Counted from the stretch's first letter, positions 28,140-41,161 are shown. The stretch is 64,000 bases of DNA from Actinobacillus suis ATCC 33415 (GCF_000739435.1 NZ_CP009159.1:2378501-2442500), one strand, 5' to 3'. A program made the numbers and translations. Notes: generated from the sequence alone by a model not told the origin.

Positions 28140-28973
28140 TTAGCGTACCGTTTGAACTAATGCTGAGATGTCTGCAGAGAATTGTTCCGAGCTAGCCATT
28201 TCTGCAATTTGCTCATGTGAGTATTGCTTAGCATTGTAAACCACCACAATACTTGTATCGCCAACTTGAAGGAAGTTGCTTTCACCAAATTCAGTATAGC
28301 GGGTAGCACCGATACTGATCACTGCTTTTGTCGGATAATTCGCTTGTTTAAGCAATTCGGCAATATGATTCATTGGCCCTTGATCCGGTTGGTTATTCAT
28401 CTTATCTACAATCCAGTTCAGCAGTTTTTGATGAAAATAACTATAGCTTACAGCAGGGCTATCTTCGCCATATACATTAAGTTTACCGTCGCGTTTATGG
28501 AAACAAGCAATATTGTAATTATCTAAAATACCGCCTTGTGCAAAATGATCTAACGGAATCAATATTTCAGAGATCCCTTTTGACGCATTGCCCCAGTTTT
28601 TCTTTTCACAAATTTTACGTGCATTCGGACGGCGAATAGAACAGTCGTTATAAGCGGCAAAATGAGTAGGCTTGAGAGCGATGACTTGATTGTTTTGATA
28701 TTCAATTTCGCAAATCAATGCAACTTCCGGTTCAATTTGCAGATTGTCAGCATCATTTGGAAAAGTAATCGTATCGTGAGATAGGGGATAAGTTGCGAGG
28801 AATTGTTCCGTTGGGTTTAAGGTTTGGCTTGGGACATAGAAAGGAAAGATAGCTTTCGGTTGAATTGCTTCTTCAGTCTTTACTTGCAAGAAATCAGCCG
28901 CTTCGCCCGCTTGTTCTAAATGACCGGCAAAATTTCCCGCTACGCCTAAACCAATAAAATGTTCTTTTTGCAT
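28140..28973 (-). CDS. Conserved protein, DUF5718-like
   Basis: A 277-residue soluble protein without signal peptide or membrane segment. The start MQKEHFIGLGVAGNFAGHLEQ and the block EPEVALICEIEY followed by AAYNDCSIRRPNARKICEKKNWG recall the DUF5718 family, distantly like fumarylacetoacetate-hydrolase-fold proteins (glutamates in a metal site). I do not know its function. It stands alone between the ligase and the rRNA operon. The GAGGTAG-like site before the ATG is fair. Confidence 0.6.
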   Translation of the reverse strand: MQKEHFIGLGVAGNFAGHLEQAGEAADFLQVKTEEAIQPKAIFPFYVPSQTLNPTEQFLATYPLSHDTITFPNDADNLQIEPEVALICEIEYQNNQVIALKPTHFAAYNDCSIRRPNARKICEKKNWGNASKGISEILIPLDHFAQGGILDNYNIACFHKRDGKLNVYGEDSPAVSYSYFHQKLLNWIVDKMNNQPDQGPMNHIAELLKQANYPTKAVISIGATRYTEFGESNFLQVGDTSIVVVYNAKQYSHEQIAEMASSEQFSADISALVQTVR

Positions 28974-29182
28974 GATATCTACCTCTATATAAATAAGTTA
29001 TACGGAATGTAGCGATTAATTTTAGAAAAAGAAAGTGAATTTTTAGGAAAAATAAGAATGCACTATTTGCCGTTTAAAGATGGGTTTTGTTACTTTTTTA
29101 GCAGAAAAATAATAAAAAATATTCGAATTGTATTAATTGTGTTCTTTCAATCACTTTTTTAAGATTTTTTTGCAAAAAGTAC

Positions 29183-29210
29183 TTGCAAGGATTTCATATT
29201 TCTCTATAAT
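29183..29210 (+). promoter_or_regulatory. rRNA operon promoter
   Basis: TTGCAA (29183-29188) and TATAAT (29205-29210) with 16 bases between, preceded by A/T tracts like an UP element. The 200 bases further upstream, back to the DUF5718-like gene, are AT-rich with no gene visible. Confidence 0.8.
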
Positions 29211-29221
29211 GCACCTCACAC

Positions 29222-29289
29222 AACGACGCACTGTTGTGAACGATTTAAAATTGATTGCCAGTGCGTCGTTTCTTTTTGTTCTTTAACAA
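29222..29289 (+). promoter_or_regulatory. rRNA leader: long hairpin and boxA-like antiterminator
   Basis: AACGACGCACTG (29222-29233) and CAGTGCGTCGTT (29259-29270) form a perfect 12-base stem followed by TTTCTTTTTG, which looks like a terminator. The boxA-like GTTCTTTAACAA (29278-29289) comes next and could load the antitermination complex. Confidence 0.65.
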
Positions 29290-29290
29290 T

Positions 29291-29333
29291 TTATCAGACA
29301 ATCTGTGTGGGCACTTGTTGATTGACTTAATTG
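29291..29333 (+). other. 5' half of the 16S rRNA processing stem
   Basis: This leader stretch (with ACAATCTGTGTG and CACTTG) is complementary, with few mismatches, to 30992-31034 after 16S. The pair forms the stem cut by RNase III. Confidence 0.75.
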
Positions 29334-29448
29334 AAAAAATATTTTTGATTTTGAAGTCTTAATAGGTGCTTAAACTAGAAATTCATTTTTACTTTTGAAG
29401 TAATATGTAAACTTTAGCTAAGCAGTTTATTGAGCGATTAAACTTTTT

Positions 29449-30988
<1,540 letters not shown>

Positions 30989-30991
30989 CCA

Positions 30992-31034
30992 AGAATTAAG
31001 CGACTGCAAGTGTTCACACAGATTGTTTGATAGA
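30992..31034 (+). other. 3' half of the 16S rRNA processing stem
   Basis: AATTAAGCGACTGCAAGTG and CACACAGATTGTTTGAT here pair with the 16S leader at 29291-29333. Confidence 0.75.
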
Positions 31035-31071
31035 AGAGAAGACGAAAACGGACATAATCCGGCATCCTTTT

Positions 31072-31148
<77 letters not shown>

Positions 31149-31199
31149 CTCTAAACGAGTGAAAACTGAAAGGTGAGATTATGTTCAGTCATGATGTAT

Positions 31200-31275
31200 G
31201 GGGATATAGCTCAGCTGGGAGAGCGCCTGCCTTGCACGCAGGAGGTCAGCGGTTCGATCCCGCTTATCTCCACCA
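31200..31275 (+). tRNA. tRNA-Ala (anticodon TGC)
   Basis: A 76-base cloverleaf with acceptor GGGGATA / TATCTCC, anticodon loop CTTGCAC, T-arm GGTTCGATCC and encoded CCA. The base after the CCA begins a strong hairpin (31276-31328). Confidence 0.98.
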
Positions 31276-31328
31276 ATCATCATGACTAAGTGAATAAGTA
31301 AAAGATTTGTTTATTTAGTCATGATGAT
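31276..31328 (+). promoter_or_regulatory. Spacer hairpin directly after tRNA-Ala
   Basis: ATCATCATGACTAA (31276-31289) and TTAGTCATGATGAT (31315-31328) form a perfect 14-base stem. The left arm can also pair with AGTCATGATG at 31187-31196 before the tRNA, so two folds compete. Confidence 0.65.
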
Positions 31329-31349
31329 AAGTCAAATTATTGTCTTAAA

Positions 31350-31378
31350 TTGTTCTTTAAAAAATTGGAAACAAGCTG
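31350..31378 (+). other. 5' half of the 23S rRNA processing stem, with boxA-like start
   Basis: Starts TTGTTCTTTAAAA (boxA-like) and ends GGAAACAAGCTG, which pairs with CAGCTTGTTTCGAA at 34453 and the following bases after 23S. Confidence 0.75.
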
Positions 31379-31515
31379 AAAAACTGAGAGATTTTCGAAA
31401 GAAAGTCTGAGTAGTTAAAAAAATCTTGACTGAACAAAAGCAGTCAAGTGTTTAGTTGAATAAAATACAGCATTGAATGGATTTGAATAAGATTTGAAAA
31501 CATTTGAGGTTGTAT

Positions 31516-34415
<2,900 letters not shown>

Positions 34416-34452
34416 ACAACGCTCAAGTGTTTTTGAGCACTACACTCAGTAG

Positions 34453-34484
34453 CAGCTTGTTTCGAATTTAAGAAGAAAGAACAA
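34453..34484 (+). other. 3' half of the 23S rRNA processing stem
   Basis: CAGCTTGTTTCGAATTTAAG and the following AAAGAACAA pair with the 23S leader at 31350-31378. Confidence 0.7.
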
Positions 34485-34521
34485 AGACAAAGAAAGAAGA
34501 CAAAAGACATCAACAGAATAT

Positions 34522-34637
34522 TCTGGCGACCAGAGTGCTGTGGCTCTACCTGACTCCATTCCGAACTCAGAAGTAAAACGCGGTAACGCCGATGGTAGTG
34601 TGGGGCTTCCCCATGTGAGAGTAGGGCATCGCCAGAT
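34522..34637 (+). rRNA. rrf: 5S ribosomal RNA
   Basis: About 116 bases. Helix I is TCTGGCGA / TCGCCAGA; CCGAACTCAGAAGT and the GGTAACGCCGATGGTAG region are typical of 5S. Ends are estimated to a few bases. Confidence 0.95.
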
Positions 34638-34648
34638 TGAATTTAGGA

Positions 34649-34680
34649 CCCTGTGGTTAGCGATAACCACGGGGTTTTTG
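34649..34680 (+). terminator. rRNA operon terminator
   Basis: CCCTGTGGTTA and TAACCACGGGG pair (one G-T pair) around GCGA, followed by TTTTTGCTTTTTT. Confidence 0.92.
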
Positions 34681-35029
34681 CTTTTTTACAACGGACAACG
34701 ATGTTGTTTTATCCAGAGCCTTATTCTCAGCCTCAGCCTCAACCTCATCCTTATCTTTACTTTCATTTTCTCCTTTCCTTTTTTTCCTTTTTGCTGATTT
34801 AAGCTGCCTTACTAATGATTTGCAAAACGGCAGGGAAATTTGACCGCTTGTTTAAAATAAGAAAACGGCTACTAAAAATCAAGTCAAGCTAGAACGGGTA
34901 AAATGAAAGTGAATTGTTTGTCTTCTTTTAATGCGAAGGAAGGTATTTTCTGGTTTGACTACTTCTCAAAATCACTCTTTTCCGTTATTCTTCTACTATT
35001 GATTATATCTATAGGATTTAAACATCTCT
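34681..35029. other. Intergenic region with a pyrimidine-rich tract, upstream of hda
   Basis: No gene is visible. Bases 34709-34796 are almost only C and T on the plus strand, with repeated CCTCAGCCTCAACCTC-like units and long T/C runs. An uptake signal (GACCGCTTGT) lies at about 34842. The rest is AT-rich and should hold the hda promoter. Confidence 0.6.
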
Positions 35030-35740
35030 TTGCAATTACCATTACCCATTCATCAAGTAGATGATGAGACTTTCGATAATTTTTACGCAGAAAACAGCCT
35101 TGTGCTGTTGGATTCTTTGCGCCAAAATTTTGTCGATGTGCAGCAGCCGTTCTTTTATATTTGGGGCGGGAAAAGTAGTGGTAAGAGTCATCTCCTAAAA
35201 GCGGTAAGTAATCATTATTTACTGAATCAGCAAACGTCTAGCTATATTCCTTTAGAAAAATCACAATACTTTTCTCCGATGGTTTTGGATAATGCCGAAC
35301 AATTAGATGTTATCTGTTTGGATGATATTCAGGTGGTTGCCGGTGATGAAGCTTGGGAACTCGCTATTTTCAATCTTTTTAATCAGATTCGGGAGCAACA
35401 AGGTTTGTTCGGCAGTGGTCATAAGACTTTGCTGCTGATAAGTGCTGATTGTCCTCCGCATCAATTAAAGATTAATTTACCGGATCTCCGTTCCCGTCTT
35501 ACGTGGGGAGAAGTGTATCAGTTAAATGATTTAAGTGATGAGCAAAAGCGAATTATTTTGCAACGCAATGCATATCAAAAAGGAATGGAGCTTTCCGATG
35601 AGGTTGCTAATTTCTTACTAAAACGTTTGGATAGAGATTTACAAACGCTTTCTACCGAATTAGATCGCCTTGATAGGGCCTCTTTACAGGCACAGCGGAA
35701 ATTAACAGTGCCTTTTGTGAAAGAAATTTTAGGGCTTTGA
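35030..35740 (+). CDS. hda: DnaA regulatory inactivator Hda
   Basis: A 236-residue AAA+ protein that, with the sliding clamp, stimulates hydrolysis of ATP on DnaA and so stops over-initiation of replication. The N-terminus QLPLPI is the clamp-binding motif; Walker A GGKSSGKSHLL, Walker B VICLDDIQ and the C-terminal RLDRDLQTL...KLTVPFVKEIL follow. The start is TTG at 35030: a TAG stands in frame at 35012 and no ATG or GTG lies between, so a weak start is certain. E. coli hda also uses a rare start. It adjoins an rRNA operon instead of uraA. Confidence 0.93.
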   Translation: MQLPLPIHQVDDETFDNFYAENSLVLLDSLRQNFVDVQQPFFYIWGGKSSGKSHLLKAVSNHYLLNQQTSSYIPLEKSQYFSPMVLDNAEQLDVICLDDIQVVAGDEAWELAIFNLFNQIREQQGLFGSGHKTLLLISADCPPHQLKINLPDLRSRLTWGEVYQLNDLSDEQKRIILQRNAYQKGMELSDEVANFLLKRLDRDLQTLSTELDRLDRASLQAQRKLTVPFVKEILGL

Positions 35741-35877
35741 TGCGATTTGATTCCTATCAATATTTGCAAGAAAATTACCAAATTTGACCGCTTGTTACCT
35801 CTAAAGAGGTAACGGCTTTGCTACGCTAAAATGTAGGCTTATGTTAAACTTTGTTAACTTTACTACCAATAAATATT

Positions 35878-36513
35878 ATGTCTTATATGCATCAACTTTC
35901 AGTGATTAATTTAGCTTGTGAACGGGGCGAGAACCGTCTTTTTGAAGGCTGTCAGTTTTCTGTGAAAAGCGGAGATTGGCTACAAATTGAAGGACATAAC
36001 GGTATTGGTAAAACAAGTTTATTAAGAATTCTTGCTGGATTATCGACACCCGCCGAAGGCGATGTCCTTTGGAATCATGAGCCTATTCAGAAATGCCGTG
36101 AAGAATATTACACAGAATTATTTTATTTGGGGCATCATGCCGGAGTGAAACCGGAACTGAGTCCATGGGAAAATCTACGTTTTTTCCAAAAAATGCAAAA
36201 GTTGCCGTTAAGTGATGATGCACTTTGGAATGCTTTGGATAAAGTGGGATTAGTTGGGCGAGAAGATTTACCTTGTTCACACCTCTCTGCAGGCCAGCAA
36301 CGTCGTGTTGCTTTAGCAAAATTGTGGCTGACTAAGCAGAAGCTTTGGATCTTAGATGAACCTTTTACCGCAATTGATAAAAAAGGTGTGGCTGATTTGA
36401 TCTCTCATATCGAACGCCATTGTGAGAATGGCGGGATAGTAATATTCACTAGCCATCAGACAGCAGAAAGCAGCCAAGTACAGATTCTTTCATTAGATAA
36501 ATTTAAGATATAA
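35878..36513 (+). CDS. ccmA: Heme exporter ATP-binding protein CcmA
   Basis: ATPase of the CcmAB(CD) complex of system I cytochrome c maturation; it drives release of CcmE loaded with heme. Walker A GHNGIGKTS, signature LSAGQQRR and Walker B LWILDEPF are intact. I chose the ATG at 35878 (MSYMHQLS); the next ATG at 35887 fits the family as well and neither has a strong ribosome site. First of six ccm genes here. Confidence 0.92.
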   Translation: MSYMHQLSVINLACERGENRLFEGCQFSVKSGDWLQIEGHNGIGKTSLLRILAGLSTPAEGDVLWNHEPIQKCREEYYTELFYLGHHAGVKPELSPWENLRFFQKMQKLPLSDDALWNALDKVGLVGREDLPCSHLSAGQQRRVALAKLWLTKQKLWILDEPFTAIDKKGVADLISHIERHCENGGIVIFTSHQTAESSQVQILSLDKFKI

Positions 36514-36522
36514 CTAATTAAT

Positions 36523-37185
36523 ATGATTTTATTTAATATTATTCAGCGAGAACTGACTATTGCTTTTCGCAAGCCGGCGGAGATTTTAAATCCCTTATGG
36601 TTCTTTCTGATTGTGATTACCCTTTTTCCATTATTAATGGGACCAAATCCTGAATTATTAGGCAAAATTGCACCGGGAGTGGCATGGGTTGCCGCATTAT
36701 TATCGGCATTATTATCGTTTGAACGTTTATTTCGGGATGACTATGTGGACGGCTCTTTGGAACAGCTGATGCTTTTGCCGGTTGGGTTGCCACAAGTTGC
36801 GTTAGCAAAAGTGATTGCACACTGGTTATTAACCGGATTGCCCCTGATTTTATTGTCACCGGTTGCAGCGATTCTGCTATCGTTAGAAACACAAGTTTGG
36901 TGGGCACTCGTTCTTACTTTACTACTGGGAACGCCGATTCTTAGCTGTTTAGGGGCGATAGGTGTTGCGCTTACGGTCGGTCTACGTAAAGGTGGGACAT
37001 TGCTCAGTTTACTTATTTTGCCATTATTTTTACCGGTATTGATTTTTGCCGCCGCAGTATTAGAAGCTGCAACCTTGAATATGGGATATAGCGGTCAGCT
37101 TGCGATCATTGGTGCGATTCTTGCGTTAACGCTAACTTTCTCGCCTTTTGCGATTGCCGGAGCGTTGAGAATTAGTGTTCAATAG
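36523..37185 (+). CDS. ccmB: Heme exporter membrane protein CcmB
   Basis: A 220-residue protein with six predicted membrane helices, the permease partner of CcmA. Conserved segments are FRKPAEILNPLWFFLIVITLFPL, LLSFERLFRDDYVDGSLEQL and the final SPFAIAGALRIS. It follows ccmA by 9 bases. Confidence 0.94.
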   Translation: MILFNIIQRELTIAFRKPAEILNPLWFFLIVITLFPLLMGPNPELLGKIAPGVAWVAALLSALLSFERLFRDDYVDGSLEQLMLLPVGLPQVALAKVIAHWLLTGLPLILLSPVAAILLSLETQVWWALVLTLLLGTPILSCLGAIGVALTVGLRKGGTLLSLLILPLFLPVLIFAAAVLEAATLNMGYSGQLAIIGAILALTLTFSPFAIAGALRISVQ

Positions 37186-37258
37186 AGCACATTCTTGAAG
37201 CCTATACAGGCAAGTAAGCGGTTAAATTTTTATTATTTTTTGCAATTTTGGAGATGTT

Positions 37259-37993
37259 ATGTGGAAATGGCTTCACCCCTACGCTAAATCGGAAACGCAA
37301 TATCGATTGCTCGGGAAAGTTCAACCGGTATTGGGTTGGTTAAGTTTTATGATGTTGGTGGCTGCGTTTGTATGGGGGCTTGGCTTCGCACCTAAGGATT
37401 ATCAGCAAGGTGATAGTTATCGCATTATCTTTATCCATGTGCCGGCGGCAATTTGGTCAATGGGAGTATATGGTTCAATGGCGGTTGCCGCATTAGTGGC
37501 ATTAGTGTGGCAGATTCGCCAAGCAAGCCTTGCGATGATTTCTATGGCGCCAATCGGATTAGTGTTTGCCTTTATTTCGCTTGCAACTGGTGCAATTTGG
37601 GGTAAACCGATGTGGGGAACTTGGTGGGTTTGGGACGCTCGCTTGACGTCTGCTTTAGTTTTATTCTTCTTATATATTGGCGTGATGGCGCTGTATTCGG
37701 CTTTCCAAGATAAGCAAACCGGTGCGAAAGCGGCTGGAGTGTTAGCGGTCGTTGGTGTAATCAATCTTCCGATTATTCACTTTTCAGTGGAATGGTGGAA
37801 CACCTTACATCAAGGCGCAACCATTACGAAATTAGATAAGCCGTCTATGGCTGTAGAAATGTTGATTCCGTTATTATTGGCAATTTTCGGCAGCTTAATT
37901 TTTACCGCTTGGTTTAGTATTTGGCGTTATCGTATCGCGCTCTTAAATGATGAGCGTAAGCGTCCTTGGGTAAAAGCACTTGTAACAGAATAA
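37259..37993 (+). CDS. ccmC: Heme-handling membrane protein CcmC
   Basis: A 244-residue six-helix membrane protein that passes heme to CcmE. The periplasmic WWD motif reads WGTWWVWDARLTS; the two flanking heme-ligand histidines are in IHVPAA and IIHFSVEWW. GGAGATGTT precedes the ATG. 73 bases separate it from ccmB, including an imperfect uptake signal. Confidence 0.95.
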   Translation: MWKWLHPYAKSETQYRLLGKVQPVLGWLSFMMLVAAFVWGLGFAPKDYQQGDSYRIIFIHVPAAIWSMGVYGSMAVAALVALVWQIRQASLAMISMAPIGLVFAFISLATGAIWGKPMWGTWWVWDARLTSALVLFFLYIGVMALYSAFQDKQTGAKAAGVLAVVGVINLPIIHFSVEWWNTLHQGATITKLDKPSMAVEMLIPLLLAIFGSLIFTAWFSIWRYRIALLNDERKRPWVKALVTE

Positions 37994-38015
37994 GCGGTTA
38001 AATTAGGAGAAAAAG

Positions 38016-38207
38016 ATGCAATTTCAATTTGAATCATTAAGTGATTTCCTTTCAATGGGAAATTACGGTTTCTATGTTTGGCTTTCTTATGCAGTTTCTA
38101 TTATTGCGATGGGGGGCTTGATTTGGTTCTCTCGTCGAGAAGAAAAGCAAATTATGCAACAAGTCAAAAAAGAGTTAGCGCGAGAGGCACAACTCAATAA
38201 GAAGTAG
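38016..38207 (+). CDS. ccmD: Heme exporter protein CcmD
   Basis: A small 63-residue protein with one membrane helix (about residues 18-40) and a basic cytoplasmic tail (SRREEKQIMQQVKKELARE). CcmD joins CcmABC to heme-loaded CcmE. The ATG follows TTAGGAG. Confidence 0.9.
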   Translation: MQFQFESLSDFLSMGNYGFYVWLSYAVSIIAMGGLIWFSRREEKQIMQQVKKELAREAQLNKK

Positions 38208-38222
38208 TTATAGCTATGGAAT

Positions 38223-38277
38223 TAAGCGGTCATTTTTATATAACTTTTTGCAAGTTAGTTAGAAAAATGACCGCTTA
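38223..38277. terminator. Inverted uptake-signal pair between ccmD and ccmE
   Basis: TAAGCGGTCATTTTT (38223-38237) and AAAAATGACCGCTTA (38263-38277) form a 15-base perfect stem, followed by TTATTTTG. It probably lowers read-through from ccmABCD into ccmEF. Confidence 0.65.
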
Positions 38278-38428
38278 CTTATTTTGAGGTATAGGGTTTG
38301 AGAAAAAGCAAAGATTCTTTCTAGAGATTAAAGTAATAGCGGAATCTTAAATGATTTTTTGTTATTCTACGCAGAGTTTTTTATTTAAATTTTTTTGTGC
38401 AATCGGCACATTTTGAAAGGTGATTACT

Positions 38429-38974
38429 ATGAATCCAAGACGTAAATCGCGATTGAAAGTGGTGGTTTCAATTTTATTCGGTGTGGCGGTTGCCGCCGGT
38501 CTGACGCTTTATGCGCTAAGTAAGAATATCGATTTATTTTATACGCCATCGGAAATTGTAAATGGTAAGAATGATGATCCGAACCAAAAACCGGAAGTGG
38601 GTCAACGTATTCGTGTTGGCGGAATGGTTGTGGAAGATACGGTAAAACGTGATGAGAAAACCTTAAAAGTTGAATTTGATGTGAACGATGTTGGACCTTC
38701 GATTACGATTGAATACGAAGGTATTTTGCCGGATTTATTCCGTGAAGGGCAAGGCATTGTGGCGCAAGGCGTATTAATTGAGCCGACTCGTTTAAGAGCA
38801 ACGGAAGTATTGGCGAAGCATGATGAGAACTATATGCCACCGGAGTTAGGTGACAAATTAAAACAAAAACACAATAAGATGGGTGTTTCAGAATCTGATT
38901 TAAAAGGTGAATCAGAGCGTGATAGAGCGGAAATAGAAGAGACCCTGAAGACTTTGCAAGGGGAGTCTAAATAA
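38429..38974 (+). CDS. ccmE: Heme chaperone CcmE
   Basis: A 181-residue periplasmic heme chaperone held by one N-terminal helix (about residues 10-30). The covalent heme-binding histidine is H131 in [10 protein letters not shown], with the tyrosine ligand Y135. The ATG at 38429 follows GAAAGG at good distance; the frame begins three codons earlier. 221 bases with a hairpin separate it from ccmD, so it may have its own promoter. Its stop shares one base with the ccmF start. Confidence 0.95.
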   Translation: MNPRRKSRLKVVVSILFGVAVAAGLTLYALSKNIDLFYTPSEIVNGKNDDPNQKPEVGQRIRVGGMVVEDTVKRDEKTLKVEFDVNDVGPSITIEYEGILPDLFREGQGIVAQGVLIEPTRLRATEVLAKHDENYMPPELGDKLKQKHNKMGVSESDLKGESERDRAEIEETLKTLQGESK

Positions 38975-40914
38975 TGATTGCGGAATTAGGCAATTATGGC
39001 TTAGCACTTGCGTTAGGATTGTCAATTTTATTGGCAATCTTACCGCTTATCGGTGCACAGAAAGGTAATATCACCTTAATGTCGTTAGCTCGCCCGATGA
39101 CATGGGGAATGTTTCTTGCGTTAACGATTTCATTCGGCTCACTTTTCTATTTATTTGCCGTAAATGATTTTAGTGTGCAGTATGTGGTGAATAACTCGAA
39201 TTCAACCTTACCGCTACAATACCGTTTATCGGCGGTCTGGGGCTCTCATGAGGGCTCTCTATTGCTTTGGATTTGGCTATTATCACTTTGGGCGGTTGCT
39301 GTAGCTGCCTTTAGTCGTCAGATGCCGGAAGAAGCCGTGGCGCGCGTATTGAGTATCATGGGCTTAATTAGTATTGGATTCTTATTATTTATTATTTTTA
39401 GTTCGAATCCGTTTGATCGTACCTTCCCTAATTTCCCGGCAGACGGTCGAGAATTAAACCCGATGTTGCAAGATGTCGGCTTAATTTTCCATCCGCCGTT
39501 ATTATATATGGGATATGTCGGGTTCTCGGTGGCATTCGCCTTTGCGATTGCTTCCCTAATGACCGGCAGATTGGATACCGCTTGGGCACGCTGGTCTCGT
39601 CCTTGGACCATGGCAGCTTGGGTATTTTTAACGCTAGGTATCGTGTTAGGTTCTTGGTGGGCTTATTATGAATTAGGCTGGGGCGGCTGGTGGTTCTGGG
39701 ATCCTGTCGAGAATGCTTCTTTAATGCCTTGGATTGCCGGCACAGCGCTGATTCATTCCTTAGCGGTCACGGAAAAACGCAGTACCTTTAAAGCTTGGAC
39801 AGTGTTACTTGCTATCTTAGCATTTTCGCTTTGCTTGCTAGGTACGTTCTTGGTGCGTTCAGGCATATTGGTTTCGGTGCATGCGTTTGCGTCGGATCCA
39901 ACACGTGGTTTATATATCTTGGCTTATTTAGTGCTGGTTATTGGCGGCTCATTATTACTTTATGCCTTCCAAGGTTCGAAAATTAAAAGTTTAGATAATT
40001 ATGAACGTTATTCACGTGAATCAATGTTGTTAATTAATAATATTTTATTAATGGCATTTTTATCCGTGGTATTTTTAGGTACGATTTTACCGCTAATTCA
40101 TAAGCAGATCGGTTTAGGCTCAATCTCTATTGGTGCGCCGTTCTTTGATCAAATGTTTGTTATCTTAATGGTACCGTTTGCCTTTATTTTGGGTATCGGC
40201 CCATTAGTGAAATGGCGTAGAGATCAAATTTCAGCGATTCGTACGCCGGTACTTATCTCATTAGTATTAATGACGGTGCTTGGTTTTGCATTACCATATT
40301 TGTTTGCTGATCGTATTACCGCAACCTCTGTGTTAGGGGTAATGATGGCGGCAATTATCGTTATTTTGAGCTTATATGAATTACATCAACGTGCGACACA
40401 TCGCCATACCTTCTTTAGCGGCATTTTTAAATTATCTCGTTCGCATTGGGGGATGGTGTTAGCGCATGTTGGGGTAGCGATGACCGTATTTGGTATCGCA
40501 TTTAGTCAGAATTTTAGTATTGAGAAAGACGTTCGTATGAACGTGGGCGATCAAGTACAAATTCTGGATTACAATTTTGAATTTAAAGGAATCAAGATTA
40601 CTGACGGAGTGAACTACCAAGGTGGCACAGCAGAAATTGCAATTACTAAAAACGGTGAATATGAAGCAACCTTAAATGCAGAAAAGCGTTTTTATAACGT
40701 GAGTAAAATGGGTATGACCGAAGCGGCGATTGATTGGGGTTTTAGCCGAGATCTTTATGCTGCTTTAGGTGAAAAGCTTGAAGACGGCTCATGGGGCGTT
40801 CGTTTATATTACAAACCGTTTATTCGTTGGATTTGGCTTGGCGGGTTATTTATGGCGTTAGGCGGTTTATTATGTATGATGGATAAACGCTATCGCGTTC
40901 GTATTCATGCCTAA
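38974..40914 (+). CDS. ccmF: Cytochrome c heme lyase subunit CcmF
   Basis: A 646-residue membrane protein with about 14-15 helices; with CcmH it attaches heme to apocytochrome c. The WWD motif WGGWWFWDPVENASLMPW and surrounding histidines are in place, and the length matches E. coli CcmF. It is coupled to ccmE (TAATG). ccmG and ccmH, which usually follow, are not next to it; tRNA genes follow instead. Confidence 0.95.
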   Translation: MIAELGNYGLALALGLSILLAILPLIGAQKGNITLMSLARPMTWGMFLALTISFGSLFYLFAVNDFSVQYVVNNSNSTLPLQYRLSAVWGSHEGSLLLWIWLLSLWAVAVAAFSRQMPEEAVARVLSIMGLISIGFLLFIIFSSNPFDRTFPNFPADGRELNPMLQDVGLIFHPPLLYMGYVGFSVAFAFAIASLMTGRLDTAWARWSRPWTMAAWVFLTLGIVLGSWWAYYELGWGGWWFWDPVENASLMPWIAGTALIHSLAVTEKRSTFKAWTVLLAILAFSLCLLGTFLVRSGILVSVHAFASDPTRGLYILAYLVLVIGGSLLLYAFQGSKIKSLDNYERYSRESMLLINNILLMAFLSVVFLGTILPLIHKQIGLGSISIGAPFFDQMFVILMVPFAFILGIGPLVKWRRDQISAIRTPVLISLVLMTVLGFALPYLFADRITATSVLGVMMAAIIVILSLYELHQRATHRHTFFSGIFKLSRSHWGMVLAHVGVAMTVFGIAFSQNFSIEKDVRMNVGDQVQILDYNFEFKGIKITDGVNYQGGTAEIAITKNGEYEATLNAEKRFYNVSKMGMTEAAIDWGFSRDLYAALGEKLEDGSWGVRLYYKPFIRWIWLGGLFMALGGLLCMMDKRYRVRIHA

Positions 40915-40944
40915 ATTGGGTTGAGTTCTTAGTTACACTTAGCG

Positions 40945-40997
40945 AAGCGGTCGAATTTTCGGATTTTTTTGCAAATCTTTGAAAATTTCGACCGCTT
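40945..40997. terminator. Inverted uptake-signal pair after ccmF
   Basis: AAGCGGTCGA (40945-40954) and TCGACCGCTT (40988-40997) face each other, followed by ATTTTAT. It probably ends the ccm transcript. Confidence 0.6.
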
Positions 40998-41111
40998 ATT
41001 TTATAACTCTATGAAAAGGTTGAGAATTATTCACAAAATTGCTGAAAATCACTCTTTTTGTTTGTAATCTAGGCAAACGTCTAATTTTTTCTAATTTTTA
41101 AGAAAAAGGGT

Positions 41112-41139
41112 TTGACATATTTCTAAATTCTAGTAATAT
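41112..41139 (+). promoter_or_regulatory. Promoter of the tRNA-Ser / tRNA-Arg cluster
   Basis: TTGACA (41112-41117) and TAATAT (41134-41139) with 16 bases between, followed by a GC-rich TGCGCC start region as at stable-RNA promoters. Confidence 0.75.
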
Positions 41140-41161
41140 GTGCGCCACAGACACAGTGAGT

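Noticed and set aside
34540..34797. Open frame from 5S rRNA into the pyrimidine tract
   Set aside because: Begins inside 5S rRNA, crosses the terminator and has a low-complexity tail.
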